Below are positions 27,332-37,147 of a DNA stretch of 48,644 nucleotides, one piece after another. The position numbers and the translations under genes were made by a program. The stretch's first letter is position 1, and each line of letters opens with the position of its first letter. The notes under the pieces are model-generated. The model had not been told where the DNA came from and made no database searches. It saw only the letters and a program-made list of their open reading frames with translations. Source of the stretch: an uncultured SAR86 cluster bacterium (GTDB taxonomy: Bacteria; Pseudomonadota; Gammaproteobacteria; Magnimaribacterales; Magnimaribacteraceae); the NCBI GenBank assembly GCA_902532675.1, contig CACAIY010000009.1, positions 1-48,644 on the forward strand. The letters are read 5' to 3'.

Positions 27332-27365
27332 AAGCCTTCTTCATTACTTTCAATGAAGAAGGCTT
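27332..27365 (-). terminator. 14-bp perfect stem-loop after the TonB receptor gene
   Basis: Arms at 27332-27345 and 27352-27365 (AAGCCTTCTTCATT and its complement) flank a 6-base loop. It begins 10 bases after the receptor stop and precedes the phosphoribosyltransferase gene. The T run lies on the plus-strand side only, so in the leftward direction the hairpin lacks a U tract. It may work as a bidirectional or U-poor terminator, or protect the mRNA end. Confidence 0.7.
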
Positions 27366-27374
27366 TTAAAGATA

Positions 27375-29714
27375 CTAGAAGTTGTAACTTAATCTACCCA
27401 TGTATTGTCTTGGTGGTATGTATTCTATTCCTGTACCAGCCACACCGAATACATCCGTCATACTAGAATTCATACCATCTTTATCACCCGCATTAAGTAT
27501 CATGAAATCAATACCCCATTGGTCTCCGGTTAGATCCAAACTAGCGGTTAGATTAAGAACAGTATAAGAGTCTACTTGGTCTACAAAAGGGCTATTAAAA
27601 ACTCTTTGTTGGAAATCCCCACGATATATAACTTCGGCAGTGGTAGTTAGATCGCCGTAAGCAGTTTGGGTATTATATTCAATGCCTACATTGGCAGTAA
27701 ACTCTGGGCTTTTAGCCAAGCTATTCCCTTTTATATCTTCTCTTAATGAATAACGAGTAGGTTCTTCTCCAAAGAAGTAAAGTTCTGCTTTTAAATTATC
27801 CAGAGCTTCATATGATGAAGTTATTTCTGTATCTAAGTAAGCCAACCTAATATCAAAAGATAAAGATTCAGAAACTAAACCTATTAACTCAAGCTCTAAT
27901 CCCTTCATTTCTGATTCAGGTATGTTTGCAACACCTCCCCTATAAATATCTGGGTCAGTAGATTGGAATTGAAGATTTTCGTAGTCATAAGTAAAAGCAG
28001 AAACATTTGCTCTCATTCTGCCATCCAAAAAGTCAGTTTTTAAACCTACCTCATAAGCATCAATCATTTCGCTTTCGAAAAAAGGGAAGATCAATTGAGG
28101 GGCAGGAGCTGCACCAAAACCTTCCGCGTCCATTGGATATCCGAAAGTCAAATTACTTCCACCAGGCTTGAAACCTTTTGTATACGATGCGTAAACCATC
28201 GTATCTTGATTTATATCATGTTCGTAAGCCAGTCTACCGGTAGTTTCATCAAGATCATCTTGTATGAGGTACTTTTGCAGTCCAAAGAAATTTGTTACGT
28301 CGCTAGCAAACTCATCTTCTGTATATCTTATTCCAAAGACAATACGATTCTCTTCGTTAACATTAACAGTAGCTTGACCATATAAAGATTGTGACTCTCT
28401 TGAAGGATAAGCCTCAGACACAAAGCCTAGTTCTGCATCAAATGCAGCAAAACAAATACCCGCAAAAGGATCATTTGTACATATCGGAGCATGAGTATAT
28501 GGAGTAAATTGACCATCCATTAAATCAGCTTGCTTATTGTTATTAACATCTTTCACTTCATAAATTCTATTTGCAATTTCATGATCAAAATAAAATGCTC
28601 CTAGTATCCAGTCGGTATTTCCGAAAAGGGGTTCGTTAGAAATTAAATTAATTTCAAAGGTTGATGTTTCTACTACTGAAGTCTCTGGTCTGTACTCTGC
28701 TCTGTTATAAGGAAATCCAGCCATAGGGCCACTAGCATGAACATCACCAAAGTTGTGTCTATCATTATCTCTACTGACATAAATATCATCTTCCTGCACG
28801 CTGGCAAGAATCTTAAGATTAGCAAAACCTAGATCTTTGTTAAATATTCCAGCAAATATCTCAGAGGTAAGTTCGTAGACTGAAGCAGAGTCTTGCCTTA
28901 ACTGCCTAGGGTCTGGAGTTGGATCATCTAGACCTTTCATAGCGGCTCCATTGTTATCAGCTTCAAAATACTGAGCAAATAGTCTTAAGCTTGAAGTATC
29001 ACTTATATCAAAAAGCCAATCAGACCTTAACGTAGTGTGATTTGTATCGTCTAGATCCTGACCATTGACTAGATTTTCTGAAAAACCATCTTGGTCAGTT
29101 GTAACCCAAGAAAAACGGGTTGCTACTGTATCAGAAAGAGGTAGATTGATTCCGCCTCTAACTTTAGTTAAGTCATAGTCTCCAAGAGTTAGGTCAACTT
29201 TTCCACTCATAGCATCAAATGAAGGTAATGTATTTATAACGTTTACCGTTCCACCTGTAGAGTTTTGTCCGAATAGAGTTCCCTGCGGGCCCCTTAAAAC
29301 TTCAATTCTATCTAAATCTATAAAATCTGTTCTTAAAGAGAATTTAGAAGCAATGAAAATACCATCCATGTGCAATGCAACAGACGGAGCTGCTATAGCA
29401 TTCTGATTAGTTTCATCACCTACACCACGAATAGATATTATCGTTTTGTATCCTTCGTTCTTAGCAACTGTAACTCCTGGCGCTATTGCGCTTAAACCTA
29501 CAAAATCAACTATATTCTTTCTCTCTATCTCATCACTGCTTAATGCAGTAACCGCTTTAGAGACATCTTGTAAACTTTCTACTCTTTTCTCTGCGGTAAC
29601 AATAACTTCATCGATGACTAACTCATTTGAGTAGACATTTGAACTAATGGAGATTATTGAGAGCGCAAGCGAAATTGAGAGGAAAGACCTGAAAAGGGAA
29701 TTTGATAATTTCAT
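27375..29714 (-). CDS. TonB-dependent outer-membrane receptor
   Basis: A 779-residue receptor that imports a substrate across the outer membrane using TonB energy. A signal peptide (about 1-29) is followed by a TonB-box-like DEVIVTAEKR. The plug domain then shows ISIRGVGDE and VLRGPQGTLFGQNSTGGTVN, here RGPQGTLFGQNSTGG, both hallmarks. The barrel has the usual alternating strands and ends in a terminal Phe (GRLSYNF). It is of the general carbohydrate/unknown-substrate class with no iron signature nearby. It is divergent from a purine permease across a 202-base gap. Confidence 0.95.
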   Translation of the reverse strand: MKLSNSLFRSFLSISLALSIISISSNVYSNELVIDEVIVTAEKRVESLQDVSKAVTALSSDEIERKNIVDFVGLSAIAPGVTVAKNEGYKTIISIRGVGDETNQNAIAAPSVALHMDGIFIASKFSLRTDFIDLDRIEVLRGPQGTLFGQNSTGGTVNVINTLPSFDAMSGKVDLTLGDYDLTKVRGGINLPLSDTVATRFSWVTTDQDGFSENLVNGQDLDDTNHTTLRSDWLFDISDTSSLRLFAQYFEADNNGAAMKGLDDPTPDPRQLRQDSASVYELTSEIFAGIFNKDLGFANLKILASVQEDDIYVSRDNDRHNFGDVHASGPMAGFPYNRAEYRPETSVVETSTFEINLISNEPLFGNTDWILGAFYFDHEIANRIYEVKDVNNNKQADLMDGQFTPYTHAPICTNDPFAGICFAAFDAELGFVSEAYPSRESQSLYGQATVNVNEENRIVFGIRYTEDEFASDVTNFFGLQKYLIQDDLDETTGRLAYEHDINQDTMVYASYTKGFKPGGSNLTFGYPMDAEGFGAAPAPQLIFPFFESEMIDAYEVGLKTDFLDGRMRANVSAFTYDYENLQFQSTDPDIYRGGVANIPESEMKGLELELIGLVSESLSFDIRLAYLDTEITSSYEALDNLKAELYFFGEEPTRYSLREDIKGNSLAKSPEFTANVGIEYNTQTAYGDLTTTAEVIYRGDFQQRVFNSPFVDQVDSYTVLNLTASLDLTGDQWGIDFMILNAGDKDGMNSSMTDVFGVAGTGIEYIPPRQYMGRLSYNF

Positions 29715-29744
29715 TTATAATCCTTGTCTTGCAACCAAAAATAT

Positions 29745-29772
29745 ATTCTACCGTCGAATATTTGCCATGCAA
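29745..29772 (-). promoter_or_regulatory. Candidate promoter for the TonB receptor
   Basis: Reading leftward, TAGAAT (plus-strand 29745-29750) is preceded by TTGCAT (plus-strand 29767-29772) with a 16-base spacer. The -10 matches five of six consensus bases, the -35 only the TTG. It lies about 30 bases upstream of the receptor ATG in the 202-base divergent gap, which otherwise shows no gene. Confidence 0.35.
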
Positions 29773-29916
29773 GAGATCCTTAAAATAAAGGTAAAAAAAT
29801 ATGTATTTTTTCCCTCAAAGCTACTTTTCTTTACTTAATCTACTATTTTTTGAAAAATTCTGTAGTAACAAATCAATAAATCTTTAAAGTATCTAATAAG
29901 GAGTTTTTCACAAATT

Positions 29917-31215
29917 ATGAAATCAAAATTAGATCAATTTTTTGCAATCCAAGCACACCAGACAAGCCTACAAAAAGAAGTATTAGCCGGTGTAACCACC
30001 TTCATTACTATGGCCTATATCATATTTGTTAATCCCCAAATGATGGCCCAATCAGGAATGGATCATGGAGCTATATTTGTTGGGACGTGTTTAGCCGCTG
30101 CTTTTGCATGCCTATTTATGGGACTTTATGCAAATTGGCCCGTTGGTCTAGCTCCCGGCATGGGATTGAATGCTTTTTTTACTTATACAGTGGTAGGTGA
30201 AATGGGTTATTCCTGGGAAGTAGCTTTAGGTGCTGTATTTATAGCAGGTATTTTATTTTTCATAATGAGTATTACTCCTTTAAGAAGATGGATGTTAGAT
30301 AGCATTCCATTAAACCTTAGAATAGCTATGGGGGCTGGAGTTGGATTATTTATAGGTTTTATAGGACTTAAGAATGGTGGCATTATTGTTGCAAATGGGG
30401 CAACCTTTTTAAGCTTAGGAGACTTTACAAATCCGAGCACCTTATTGGCTGGTCTTAGTTTTTTGCTTATTTCAATACTCTCCATAAGAAAAATACCTGG
30501 GGCAATTATTATTGGAATATTGACCGTTACCTTAATTAGTATTTTTCTAAATCTAGTAGAGTTTGAGGGTGTTTTTGCTCTACCTCCTGATGTGACTCCT
30601 GTGTTTATAGAACTAGATATTATTGGAGCTTTAGATGTTGCAATGATCAGTGTGATTGTATCTTTTCTTTTTGTTAATTTATTCGATACAGCGGGCACAC
30701 TTTTTGGGGTTGCAACTAGAGCAAATCTAGTACAAGAGTCAGGCAATATTGTAGATTTAGATAAAGCACTAAAAGTTGATAGTAGTTCAAGTGTTTTTGG
30801 TTCTTTCTTGGGTTGTGCTCCGGTAACAAGCTATGTTGAAAGTTCGGCAGGAATTGAAGCAGGAGGAAGAACTGGATTGACAGCTGTAGTTGTTGGGGTG
30901 TTATTTCTTCTAGCTACTTTTCTTTCTCCTCTAGCTGCAGCCGTTCCTGCGTTTGCAACTGCAGGAGCATTAATTTATGTTGCTATCTTAATGCTAAGCG
31001 GCATGGAAAATCTAAATTGGGATGAGCAATCAGAACTATTACCCGCTCTAATAATGATAGTCATGATTCCACTGACGTTCTCAATAGCAAACGGAATAGC
31101 ATTAGGATTTTTAGCTTATGTTTCTATAAAAGTATTTGTGGGTGATATTAGTAAAATTTCTTCTGGAGCCTGGTTCCTTACTCTAATATTTGTGACTAAA
31201 TTTATCTTTCTATAA
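29917..31215 (+). CDS. NCS2/AzgA-type purine permease
   Basis: A 432-residue inner-membrane transporter with about 12-14 helices, importing adenine, guanine, hypoxanthine or xanthine with protons. Family marks: AGVTTFITMAYIIFVNP near the N-terminus, APGMGLNAFFTYTVV, LFDTAGTLFGVATRA and APVTSYVESSAGIEAGGRTG, here YVESSAGIEAGG. It is an AzgA/GhxP-type NCS2 protein. An AAGGAG ribosome site lies at 29898-29903. With apt and the other phosphoribosyltransferase it gives uptake plus salvage of free purines, though the genes are not in one operon. Confidence 0.92.
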   Translation: MKSKLDQFFAIQAHQTSLQKEVLAGVTTFITMAYIIFVNPQMMAQSGMDHGAIFVGTCLAAAFACLFMGLYANWPVGLAPGMGLNAFFTYTVVGEMGYSWEVALGAVFIAGILFFIMSITPLRRWMLDSIPLNLRIAMGAGVGLFIGFIGLKNGGIIVANGATFLSLGDFTNPSTLLAGLSFLLISILSIRKIPGAIIIGILTVTLISIFLNLVEFEGVFALPPDVTPVFIELDIIGALDVAMISVIVSFLFVNLFDTAGTLFGVATRANLVQESGNIVDLDKALKVDSSSSVFGSFLGCAPVTSYVESSAGIEAGGRTGLTAVVVGVLFLLATFLSPLAAAVPAFATAGALIYVAILMLSGMENLNWDEQSELLPALIMIVMIPLTFSIANGIALGFLAYVSIKVFVGDISKISSGAWFLTLIFVTKFIFL

Positions 31216-31225
31216 AACTAAAGTT

Positions 31226-31981
31226 TTAGCCATTTATCTTTGCTAATTCTTCATGAATAGCAACAACTCCCTTTTTATTTGCACTAATAATTGTTTCCAT
31301 TGCAGGAGCTTCTTTACTTATATCTCCTAATTCATAAAGAGCAACGTGAATTACGTCATGGTGATCAACCTTCTGCATGTCTTTTAGCCACCTACTTATG
31401 TTAGGAAATGGCTCAAAATCATAAATATTAGTAAATAAACTCTGTAATTGGCCTATTTCTACATAAGCAGCCATGTCTGCTATTGTTAAGGTTTCCCCTA
31501 CAAGATAACGAGACTTAGAAAGCCATCCATCTTCAATGGCTTTAAATGCTTTTTCTATATTTGCCTGTGACATCTTGAGGAAATCTTCTGGAAAATTTAA
31601 ATCTTTCCTTACTTTCGGTGCAACTAAACCAATCGAGGCCTCTCTTACGTTCCTGTGATGTAAATGTAAATACGAATCAACTTTAGCTCTTTCTTCAAGA
31701 TCACTAGGGTATAAATCAGTCCAGTCGTATTTATTGCACAGATAACACATGATCGCATGCGATTCTGATAAAACAAAGCCTGCCTCTTTGTCTTCTAAAC
31801 TAGGTATGGTTCCTGTCGGGAATTTGGCTAAATAGTCAGGATGGCGGCTACCTTTCTCAGAAGAAGAACCAGGGTTAACGAGGGATAACTCAAAATCCAT
31901 TTGCTTAAATAGCATTAACCATAAGACAGCTCTAACTGGTTGAGAAAAGGGAACACCATAAATTATTATTGGACTAGACAA
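31226..31981 (-). CDS. Glutathione S-transferase, theta-like
   Basis: A 251-residue GST. The N-terminal half has IIYGVPFSQPVRAVLWLML with a Ser after Phe as likely active-site residue, FPTGTIPSLED (cis-Pro loop) and LSESHAIMCYL. The helical half has YLVGETLTIADMAAY. The start is TTG, supported by AAGGAG six bases upstream; no ATG is available. Theta-class GSTs often handle halogenated or sulfated compounds. It sits downstream of the serine hydrolase gene in the same direction. Confidence 0.88.
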   Translation of the reverse strand: MSSPIIIYGVPFSQPVRAVLWLMLFKQMDFELSLVNPGSSSEKGSRHPDYLAKFPTGTIPSLEDKEAGFVLSESHAIMCYLCNKYDWTDLYPSDLEERAKVDSYLHLHHRNVREASIGLVAPKVRKDLNFPEDFLKMSQANIEKAFKAIEDGWLSKSRYLVGETLTIADMAAYVEIGQLQSLFTNIYDFEPFPNISRWLKDMQKVDHHDVIHVALYELGDISKEAPAMETIISANKKGVVAIHEELAKING

Positions 31982-32015
31982 TCTTTACTCCTTAAATATT
32001 CTTAAATCTTTGAAT

Positions 32016-33167
32016 CTAAACTGAATTAGAGACAGTAGCTAATAACACAAAGGAGTTGGCAAACATAAGTTCTTCAGCCGGTTCAGGAAATGAAGAAAAT
32101 TTCACTATTACAACCCCAGTATTTCTATTTATATGTATAGTCTGACCATAAATACCAATACACATCATCTCTTCCGGATTAGCCACCCACATATAATTTT
32201 TGTAATGACCACCTGGAAGCATCTCGCCGTGATCTGATCTTGCAAAACGCTCTTTATAACCATCGTCTCCTTTCCTTGTGGAATCAATCCACTGTTTGGG
32301 GACTATTTGTTCACCTTCATGTGCTCCATCATTCAATATCATTTGGCCAAATCTTGCTAAATCCCTTGCACATGCATTCATTCCAGCTCCCGCAAAAGGA
32401 AGACCTACTTTATCCACAACTATTACTGCATCTTGTTCAGTTTTTAATTTTTGCCAAATATGCTTCTCCAATAAATCTTCAAGCTTTTCATTGGTCGCTC
32501 GTTCTATAACCATTCCAATGACATTCGTTAACACAGAACGATAGTGGTAACCTCCAACCTCGTCTTGTTCCTTGTCTTGTAAAGACAAAGCAAAATCTAG
32601 GAGTGAAGAAGGAGAGTTCTCATCAACTAAATCAGGTCGCCATCCAACCACCGCTGATTCTTTCCAAAAATCGCATAAAGGATCATCGTAATCTTCTTTA
32701 AACTTGACAGCTGAAGACATATCTAATGCACTTTGAATAGTTGTATCAGAAAAACTACCTTCACTAAGTTCAGGGATGTATGTAGTAACCTTTTCCGCAA
32801 TGTTCAAAATACCTTTATCAGCCAGAACTCCAACAAGCATGCCAACGAATGACTTGGTAATAGAATTCATTAAATGAAAACTATCCGGTTTCATCCCATT
32901 AAAATACTCTTCAAATAGGATTTCTCCGTCTTTTAAGACTATAAATGCATCCGTATGTGTGGAAATCAACATTTCCTGAAATGTTTGGCTTTGTCCTTCC
33001 ATGTCTTGGATTTGAATTGAGTCCAAAGATTTAAGGTTCTGTGATAATTTTGAAGGCTCTTGAGAGTTTCTTCTTATTCTTACGCTTTCAAATAAAGATT
33101 CAACCATTTGGAAACTTTCCTTGTTATTAGGTTCTTCAAGCCAATTTTCTGTATTAATTTTACTCAT
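32016..33167 (-). CDS. Serine hydrolase of the class C beta-lactamase/esterase family
   Basis: A 383-residue protein with the SxxK nucleophile motif Ser102-Ile-Thr-Lys105 in MNSITKSFVGM. The second Tyr motif appears as YHYRS in GGYHYRSVLTNVIG rather than the standard YxN. A late GGHYKNY segment follows. No signal peptide is visible, so it may be a cytoplasmic esterase or 6-aminohexanoate-dimer-hydrolase-like amidase (VLKDGEILFEEYF and CARDLARFGQMIL are typical). It lies 34 bases upstream of the GST gene. Confidence 0.87.
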   Translation of the reverse strand: MSKINTENWLEEPNNKESFQMVESLFESVRIRRNSQEPSKLSQNLKSLDSIQIQDMEGQSQTFQEMLISTHTDAFIVLKDGEILFEEYFNGMKPDSFHLMNSITKSFVGMLVGVLADKGILNIAEKVTTYIPELSEGSFSDTTIQSALDMSSAVKFKEDYDDPLCDFWKESAVVGWRPDLVDENSPSSLLDFALSLQDKEQDEVGGYHYRSVLTNVIGMVIERATNEKLEDLLEKHIWQKLKTEQDAVIVVDKVGLPFAGAGMNACARDLARFGQMILNDGAHEGEQIVPKQWIDSTRKGDDGYKERFARSDHGEMLPGGHYKNYMWVANPEEMMCIGIYGQTIHINRNTGVVIVKFSSFPEPAEELMFANSFVLLATVSNSV

Positions 33168-33208
33168 AATCTCTTATCTTTAGTTTTAGTGTATTGTAGA
33201 GTTAACTT

Positions 33209-35653
33209 ATGAGAAAGCTTTTAAGCATATTTTGTGCATTCATTTTTATAAACTTACTAACCTTAACTCATGTGAGTGCTTCTGAAGTTCCAATTATCCA
33301 ACCTGGAGCTCCTGGAAGTACTCCTAAAGAAGTAGATGCAGAGACTGCAATAGATATTGCAAACACTTCACATACTGCTGCTGATGTAAAGTTTATGCAA
33401 GGTATGATCATTCATCATAACCAAGCTCTAATGATGTCTAGACTTGCGGTCCCAAGTACTAATAATCAAGAAATTCTTGATCTCGCAGGAAGGATAGACG
33501 TTTCTCAAGAAGATGAAATTAGTTTTATGCAGGACTGGTTAAAAGAAAGAGAAGAAAAAGCTCCAAACCCAGAAGCAGAACATAGTAAACACGAGCATCA
33601 CAAAATGGCAGGAATGGCCTCTCCAGAAGAGATGGATCAACTTGCTAATTCAAGAGGTACTGACTTTGACAGGCTTTTCTTACAATTAATGATTTCTCAT
33701 CATGACGGCGCATTAGAAATGGTCAAAGATCTCAAAGAACAACCTGGATCAGCTTATGACCCTGTTTTAAATGAATTTGTTTCAGATATAGTCAATGATC
33801 AATCAGTAGAAATAGAAAGGATGAATTCTTTATTAATTGGTCTATCAAATGATCCTCGTGCTGGCTTAGCTGCTGGTCTTTATGACGCAGAAGAAGCTAT
33901 CTTAAATTTAGAATTATTAGAGGCACAACGAAAACCTATAGGATTCTATGACCCAAATAATCCAGCGGGTGGTGGAGTTAAGAAGACAAAGAAAACCAAA
34001 GACATAAATGAAGATGAATCTGAAAATAAAAATAAGACAATTGAAGGCGATGCTAAGAATAGACTTTACCCTATGCTCAGTTTTTCCAATACTGATATGG
34101 CTTTTCGAGATGATATCTTAGTCGCAGGAAGCTATCACGGATTTAATATATATAGATTAAATGAAAGGGGCTTGCCTAGATTAATCTCTTCAGTTATTTG
34201 CCCTGGTGGACAAGGTGATGTCTCAATTGTAGGTGACCTACTTATTTATTCAGTTGAACAAACTAGAGGGAGAGTTGATTGCGGAAGGCAAGGTGTAAGC
34301 TCAGACTCTAGTCCAGATCGTTTTAGAGGAATAAGAATATTTGATATTTCTGATTTGGATAAACCAAAGCAAGTGGGTGCTGTTCAATCTTGTCGAGGTT
34401 CTCACACTCATTCAGTAGTTTCAGGACCTGATCAAGACGGAAAAATTCTAGTATACAACTCAGGGATTGGAGGTATTCGTGAGGAAGAAGAACTGGAAGG
34501 ATGTATTGAAGATATTGCTGGTGATGACCGCACAGCCCTATTCCGTATCGATGTAATTGAAATACCTGTTGATAATCCTTCTCAATCTAGAATTATTAAT
34601 AGCCCTGCAGTCTTTGCTGATGCAGAAACAGGTACTTTAGCAGGCCTCTGGCGAGGTGGGGATCACGGAGAAGATACACAAGAAACTAGTATTACTGATC
34701 AATGTCACGATATAACAGTTTTTCCTTCTGCCAACGTTGCGGCTGGTGCTTGTTCAGGTAACGGTATCCTATTTGATATAACGAATCCCTCTGAGCCTAC
34801 TAGAATCGATGCTGTAACAGACACTGGATTTGCCTATTGGCACTCTGCTACTTTTAATAATGAAGGGACTAAAATTCTTTTCACAGATGAATGGGGCGGA
34901 GGTGGAAGAGCAAGGTGTAGAGCATGGGACCCTTTAAATTGGGGTGCTGATGCTATTTACGATGTTGTTGACAAGAAACTTGAATTTAGAAGTCATTACA
35001 AGATGCCTGCCCCACAATTAGAAACAGAAAATTGTGTTGCGCATAATGGGTCTATCATTCCTGTGCCCGGTAGAGATATATTTGTTCAAGCCTGGTATCA
35101 AGGAGGTATTTCAATAATAGACTTTACTGATTCATCTAAGCCAGTAGAGATTGCCTACTTTGACAGAGGGCCTATTAAGGAGAACCAATTGATAACTGGC
35201 GGGTATTGGTCAGTGTATTATTATGAAGGGTCGATATACGGTACTGAAATAACTCGTGGTTTAGATACTTTTAAACTTATACCAAGTGAATATTTAACAA
35301 AAAATGAGATAGCAGCTGCAGAATTGGCTTATCCATCGTTTGGCTCTCGTCGACTTTTTAACCCTCAACAGCAAATACCTTTGACATGGCCATCTGAGCC
35401 TAAAGTTGCACTTGCTTATTTAGACCAATTGAACAGAGATAATATATTAGAAGATAAAACCATTGATAATATAACCAAAATCTTAGACCGTGTTGATTCA
35501 GCAATGAAAAGAGGTGGTAATAATCGACTTTCTAGGCAAATAGAGAGAATTGAATTAAATATGGATGATCCTAAATTTAATGGGATAACGAAAAATAGAA
35601 TTCAGAAATTGAATTCCATTTTAAAAGATATAGCTCAGAAACTTAAAAGGTAA
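33209..35653 (+). CDS. Secreted DUF305 protein fused to a LVIVD-type beta-propeller
   Basis: An 814-residue exported protein. A signal peptide (1-25) precedes a DUF305 domain with its two His-His motifs, FMQGMIIHHNQAL (His69-His70) and FLQLMISHHDGALEM (about 153-167), which in relatives bind copper or other metals. A Lys/Asp-rich linker (about 255-275) leads to a large domain with propeller-like repeats such as LVAGSYHGFNIYRL and IRIFDISDLDKPKQVG. Several Cys pairs and His residues occur there. It ends in a charged helical tail. It is divergent from the serine hydrolase. Both halves are familiar; the combination and purpose are not. Confidence 0.85.
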   Translation: MRKLLSIFCAFIFINLLTLTHVSASEVPIIQPGAPGSTPKEVDAETAIDIANTSHTAADVKFMQGMIIHHNQALMMSRLAVPSTNNQEILDLAGRIDVSQEDEISFMQDWLKEREEKAPNPEAEHSKHEHHKMAGMASPEEMDQLANSRGTDFDRLFLQLMISHHDGALEMVKDLKEQPGSAYDPVLNEFVSDIVNDQSVEIERMNSLLIGLSNDPRAGLAAGLYDAEEAILNLELLEAQRKPIGFYDPNNPAGGGVKKTKKTKDINEDESENKNKTIEGDAKNRLYPMLSFSNTDMAFRDDILVAGSYHGFNIYRLNERGLPRLISSVICPGGQGDVSIVGDLLIYSVEQTRGRVDCGRQGVSSDSSPDRFRGIRIFDISDLDKPKQVGAVQSCRGSHTHSVVSGPDQDGKILVYNSGIGGIREEEELEGCIEDIAGDDRTALFRIDVIEIPVDNPSQSRIINSPAVFADAETGTLAGLWRGGDHGEDTQETSITDQCHDITVFPSANVAAGACSGNGILFDITNPSEPTRIDAVTDTGFAYWHSATFNNEGTKILFTDEWGGGGRARCRAWDPLNWGADAIYDVVDKKLEFRSHYKMPAPQLETENCVAHNGSIIPVPGRDIFVQAWYQGGISIIDFTDSSKPVEIAYFDRGPIKENQLITGGYWSVYYYEGSIYGTEITRGLDTFKLIPSEYLTKNEIAAAELAYPSFGSRRLFNPQQQIPLTWPSEPKVALAYLDQLNRDNILEDKTIDNITKILDRVDSAMKRGGNNRLSRQIERIELNMDDPKFNGITKNRIQKLNSILKDIAQKLKR

Positions 35654-35668
35654 TAAATTAGAATTTCT

Positions 35669-36244
35669 TTACTTAGGGTCCCAACTTACAAGAAACATAC
35701 TTTCATTTCTTCTAAAACGAGGAAGTGTGAAAGGTCCATTATAGGTAGCCTTGATTGATGGGCCTATTATTTCAATTTTTTCCTTTACTAATTCTTTTTT
35801 AAGGATTTCTGAATGTTTATTGAAATTCTTTTCTTTTGACCTTCCTGAAAACTTCATCACAGCATAATAACCCGCATCTATAGTAGAAATTTCTAAAGAT
35901 TCATCATCAGGATTGGGTGTGCTCTCCTTATCAAATTTTGAAGGAAGATAAAATTGCATAACCATGCCCTCTCCTGGATCTGATTGCGTTACAGGTATTG
36001 TCATAGCAATCTTTTCAGAGCTGTCGTTCGAACCTGATATGTAATTGAAGAGTTTCCTGAAACCTCCATCTTGATCACCATAACTAGTTTGAACTACCAA
36101 TCTTTCTCCATAGAAGCGGACATCAAACTGTTCTGTTTGATATACAGTTTCATAATCAGCTTCTTCGTAGGCCATGATTGAATTAGTTGTAAATAAACTT
36201 ACTCCAAAAATCAGTATCAAAAAACGTAAATAAATAATGTTCAT
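35669..36244 (-). CDS. SOUL/HBP-family heme-binding-like protein, exported
   Basis: A 191-residue protein with an N-terminal signal peptide (about 1-25). The SOUL fold is indicated by YETVYQTEQFDVRFY, KIAMTIPVTQ in the middle and a C-terminal LPRFRRNESMFLV. Family members bind heme or other tetrapyrroles, though the binding residue is not conserved and bacterial roles are unclear. It converges on the DUF305 fusion gene with a 15-base gap. Confidence 0.87.
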   Translation of the reverse strand: MNIIYLRFLILIFGVSLFTTNSIMAYEEADYETVYQTEQFDVRFYGERLVVQTSYGDQDGGFRKLFNYISGSNDSSEKIAMTIPVTQSDPGEGMVMQFYLPSKFDKESTPNPDDESLEISTIDAGYYAVMKFSGRSKEKNFNKHSEILKKELVKEKIEIIGPSIKATYNGPFTLPRFRRNESMFLVSWDPK

Positions 36245-36302
36245 GTAATATTTTATATCTAATAATCCCTTTTAAATCAACTAACTATCTATAACTTAAC
36301 TT

Positions 36303-37070
36303 CTACAGCTTTTTGTTATATAACTTGGAGTTTTCTAAATAAGCTTCCCAAGCTATTCTCTGTAAAAAGATCCTATCTTCATCCGATATTCTATCTAAAT
36401 AATTAAAGTCGAGCCCTTCAGGAGATTTATTAGTTATTACAGCAAAGACTGTACAAGCTGCCAAATAAGTGCCTAATTGTCCTGGGTGTGTTCCATCCGG
36501 ATGATGAAGCTTGATATCAGGGTTTTGTTGGTATGCAATCTCGTAAGCTAAACCAACCGGTATAACTAAAGAATCGCTTTTCTTTCCAGCCTCATAATAA
36601 GTCTTTTTTATTTTTTCTATTAAATTTGGTTCGTACCTTCTGTAATTCTTAAGATATGCATGAGTCATGTATAAGGCTGTTTTTATCCCTAATCTTTGAG
36701 CTTTAGTACTATATTCCGTAGCAGTTTCAGCAAATTTTGCTCTCGACTTTTCGCTTATTACCTCATAACTCCCCCCTTGCATGATTAACAAGTCTATCTG
36801 CTCGTCTAATTGCAGATTCTTATAATTAAGTAAGTGATCTATATTGTGATTGCGCAGTTTCGAGCCACCAATGGTTGCAGACTTAGTGACAATTTCTTCG
36901 TCTTCATAATATTCTATCAGCAATCTTTCAATGTAATTATGGACACTATCGTTGTAATAAAGGTAGCTGTTGCCAACAAAAAGTATTCTTTTGATATCAT
37001 CTGCAATTGCAAAATTAGAAAAGAGAATAAGAAGAAGAATAAATTTGAATGGCGTTCTAATATTTATCAT
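36303..37070 (-). CDS. Exported SGNH/GDSL-type hydrolase
   Basis: A 255-residue protein with a signal peptide (about 1-23). Block I is FVGNSYLYYN with Ser35, and block V is HPDGTHPGQLGTYLA with the Asp and His of the triad; LLIMQGGSYE is the Gly block. The enzyme should be a periplasmic esterase or acyl-hydrolase on glycans or lipids. It stands 58 bases from the SOUL gene in the same direction. Confidence 0.85.
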   Translation of the reverse strand: MINIRTPFKFILLLILFSNFAIADDIKRILFVGNSYLYYNDSVHNYIERLLIEYYEDEEIVTKSATIGGSKLRNHNIDHLLNYKNLQLDEQIDLLIMQGGSYEVISEKSRAKFAETATEYSTKAQRLGIKTALYMTHAYLKNYRRYEPNLIEKIKKTYYEAGKKSDSLVIPVGLAYEIAYQQNPDIKLHHPDGTHPGQLGTYLAACTVFAVITNKSPEGLDFNYLDRISDEDRIFLQRIAWEAYLENSKLYNKKL

Positions 37071-37147
37071 ATTTATATACTATAAGCTTAAAAGTACATT
37101 TACCTCAAAATATTTATTTTGAATTTCCGAACTTCTTTTAGAAAATT

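Noticed and set aside
29647-29838. Plus-strand 63-codon frame across the TonB receptor start
   Set aside because: Overlaps the receptor signal peptide region and the divergent promoter area; composition looks non-coding.
31213-31228. Seven-base inverted repeat between the purine permease and the GST stop codons
   Set aside because: Only AT-rich pairs with a two-base loop and within the overlapping stop regions; too weak to call a terminator.
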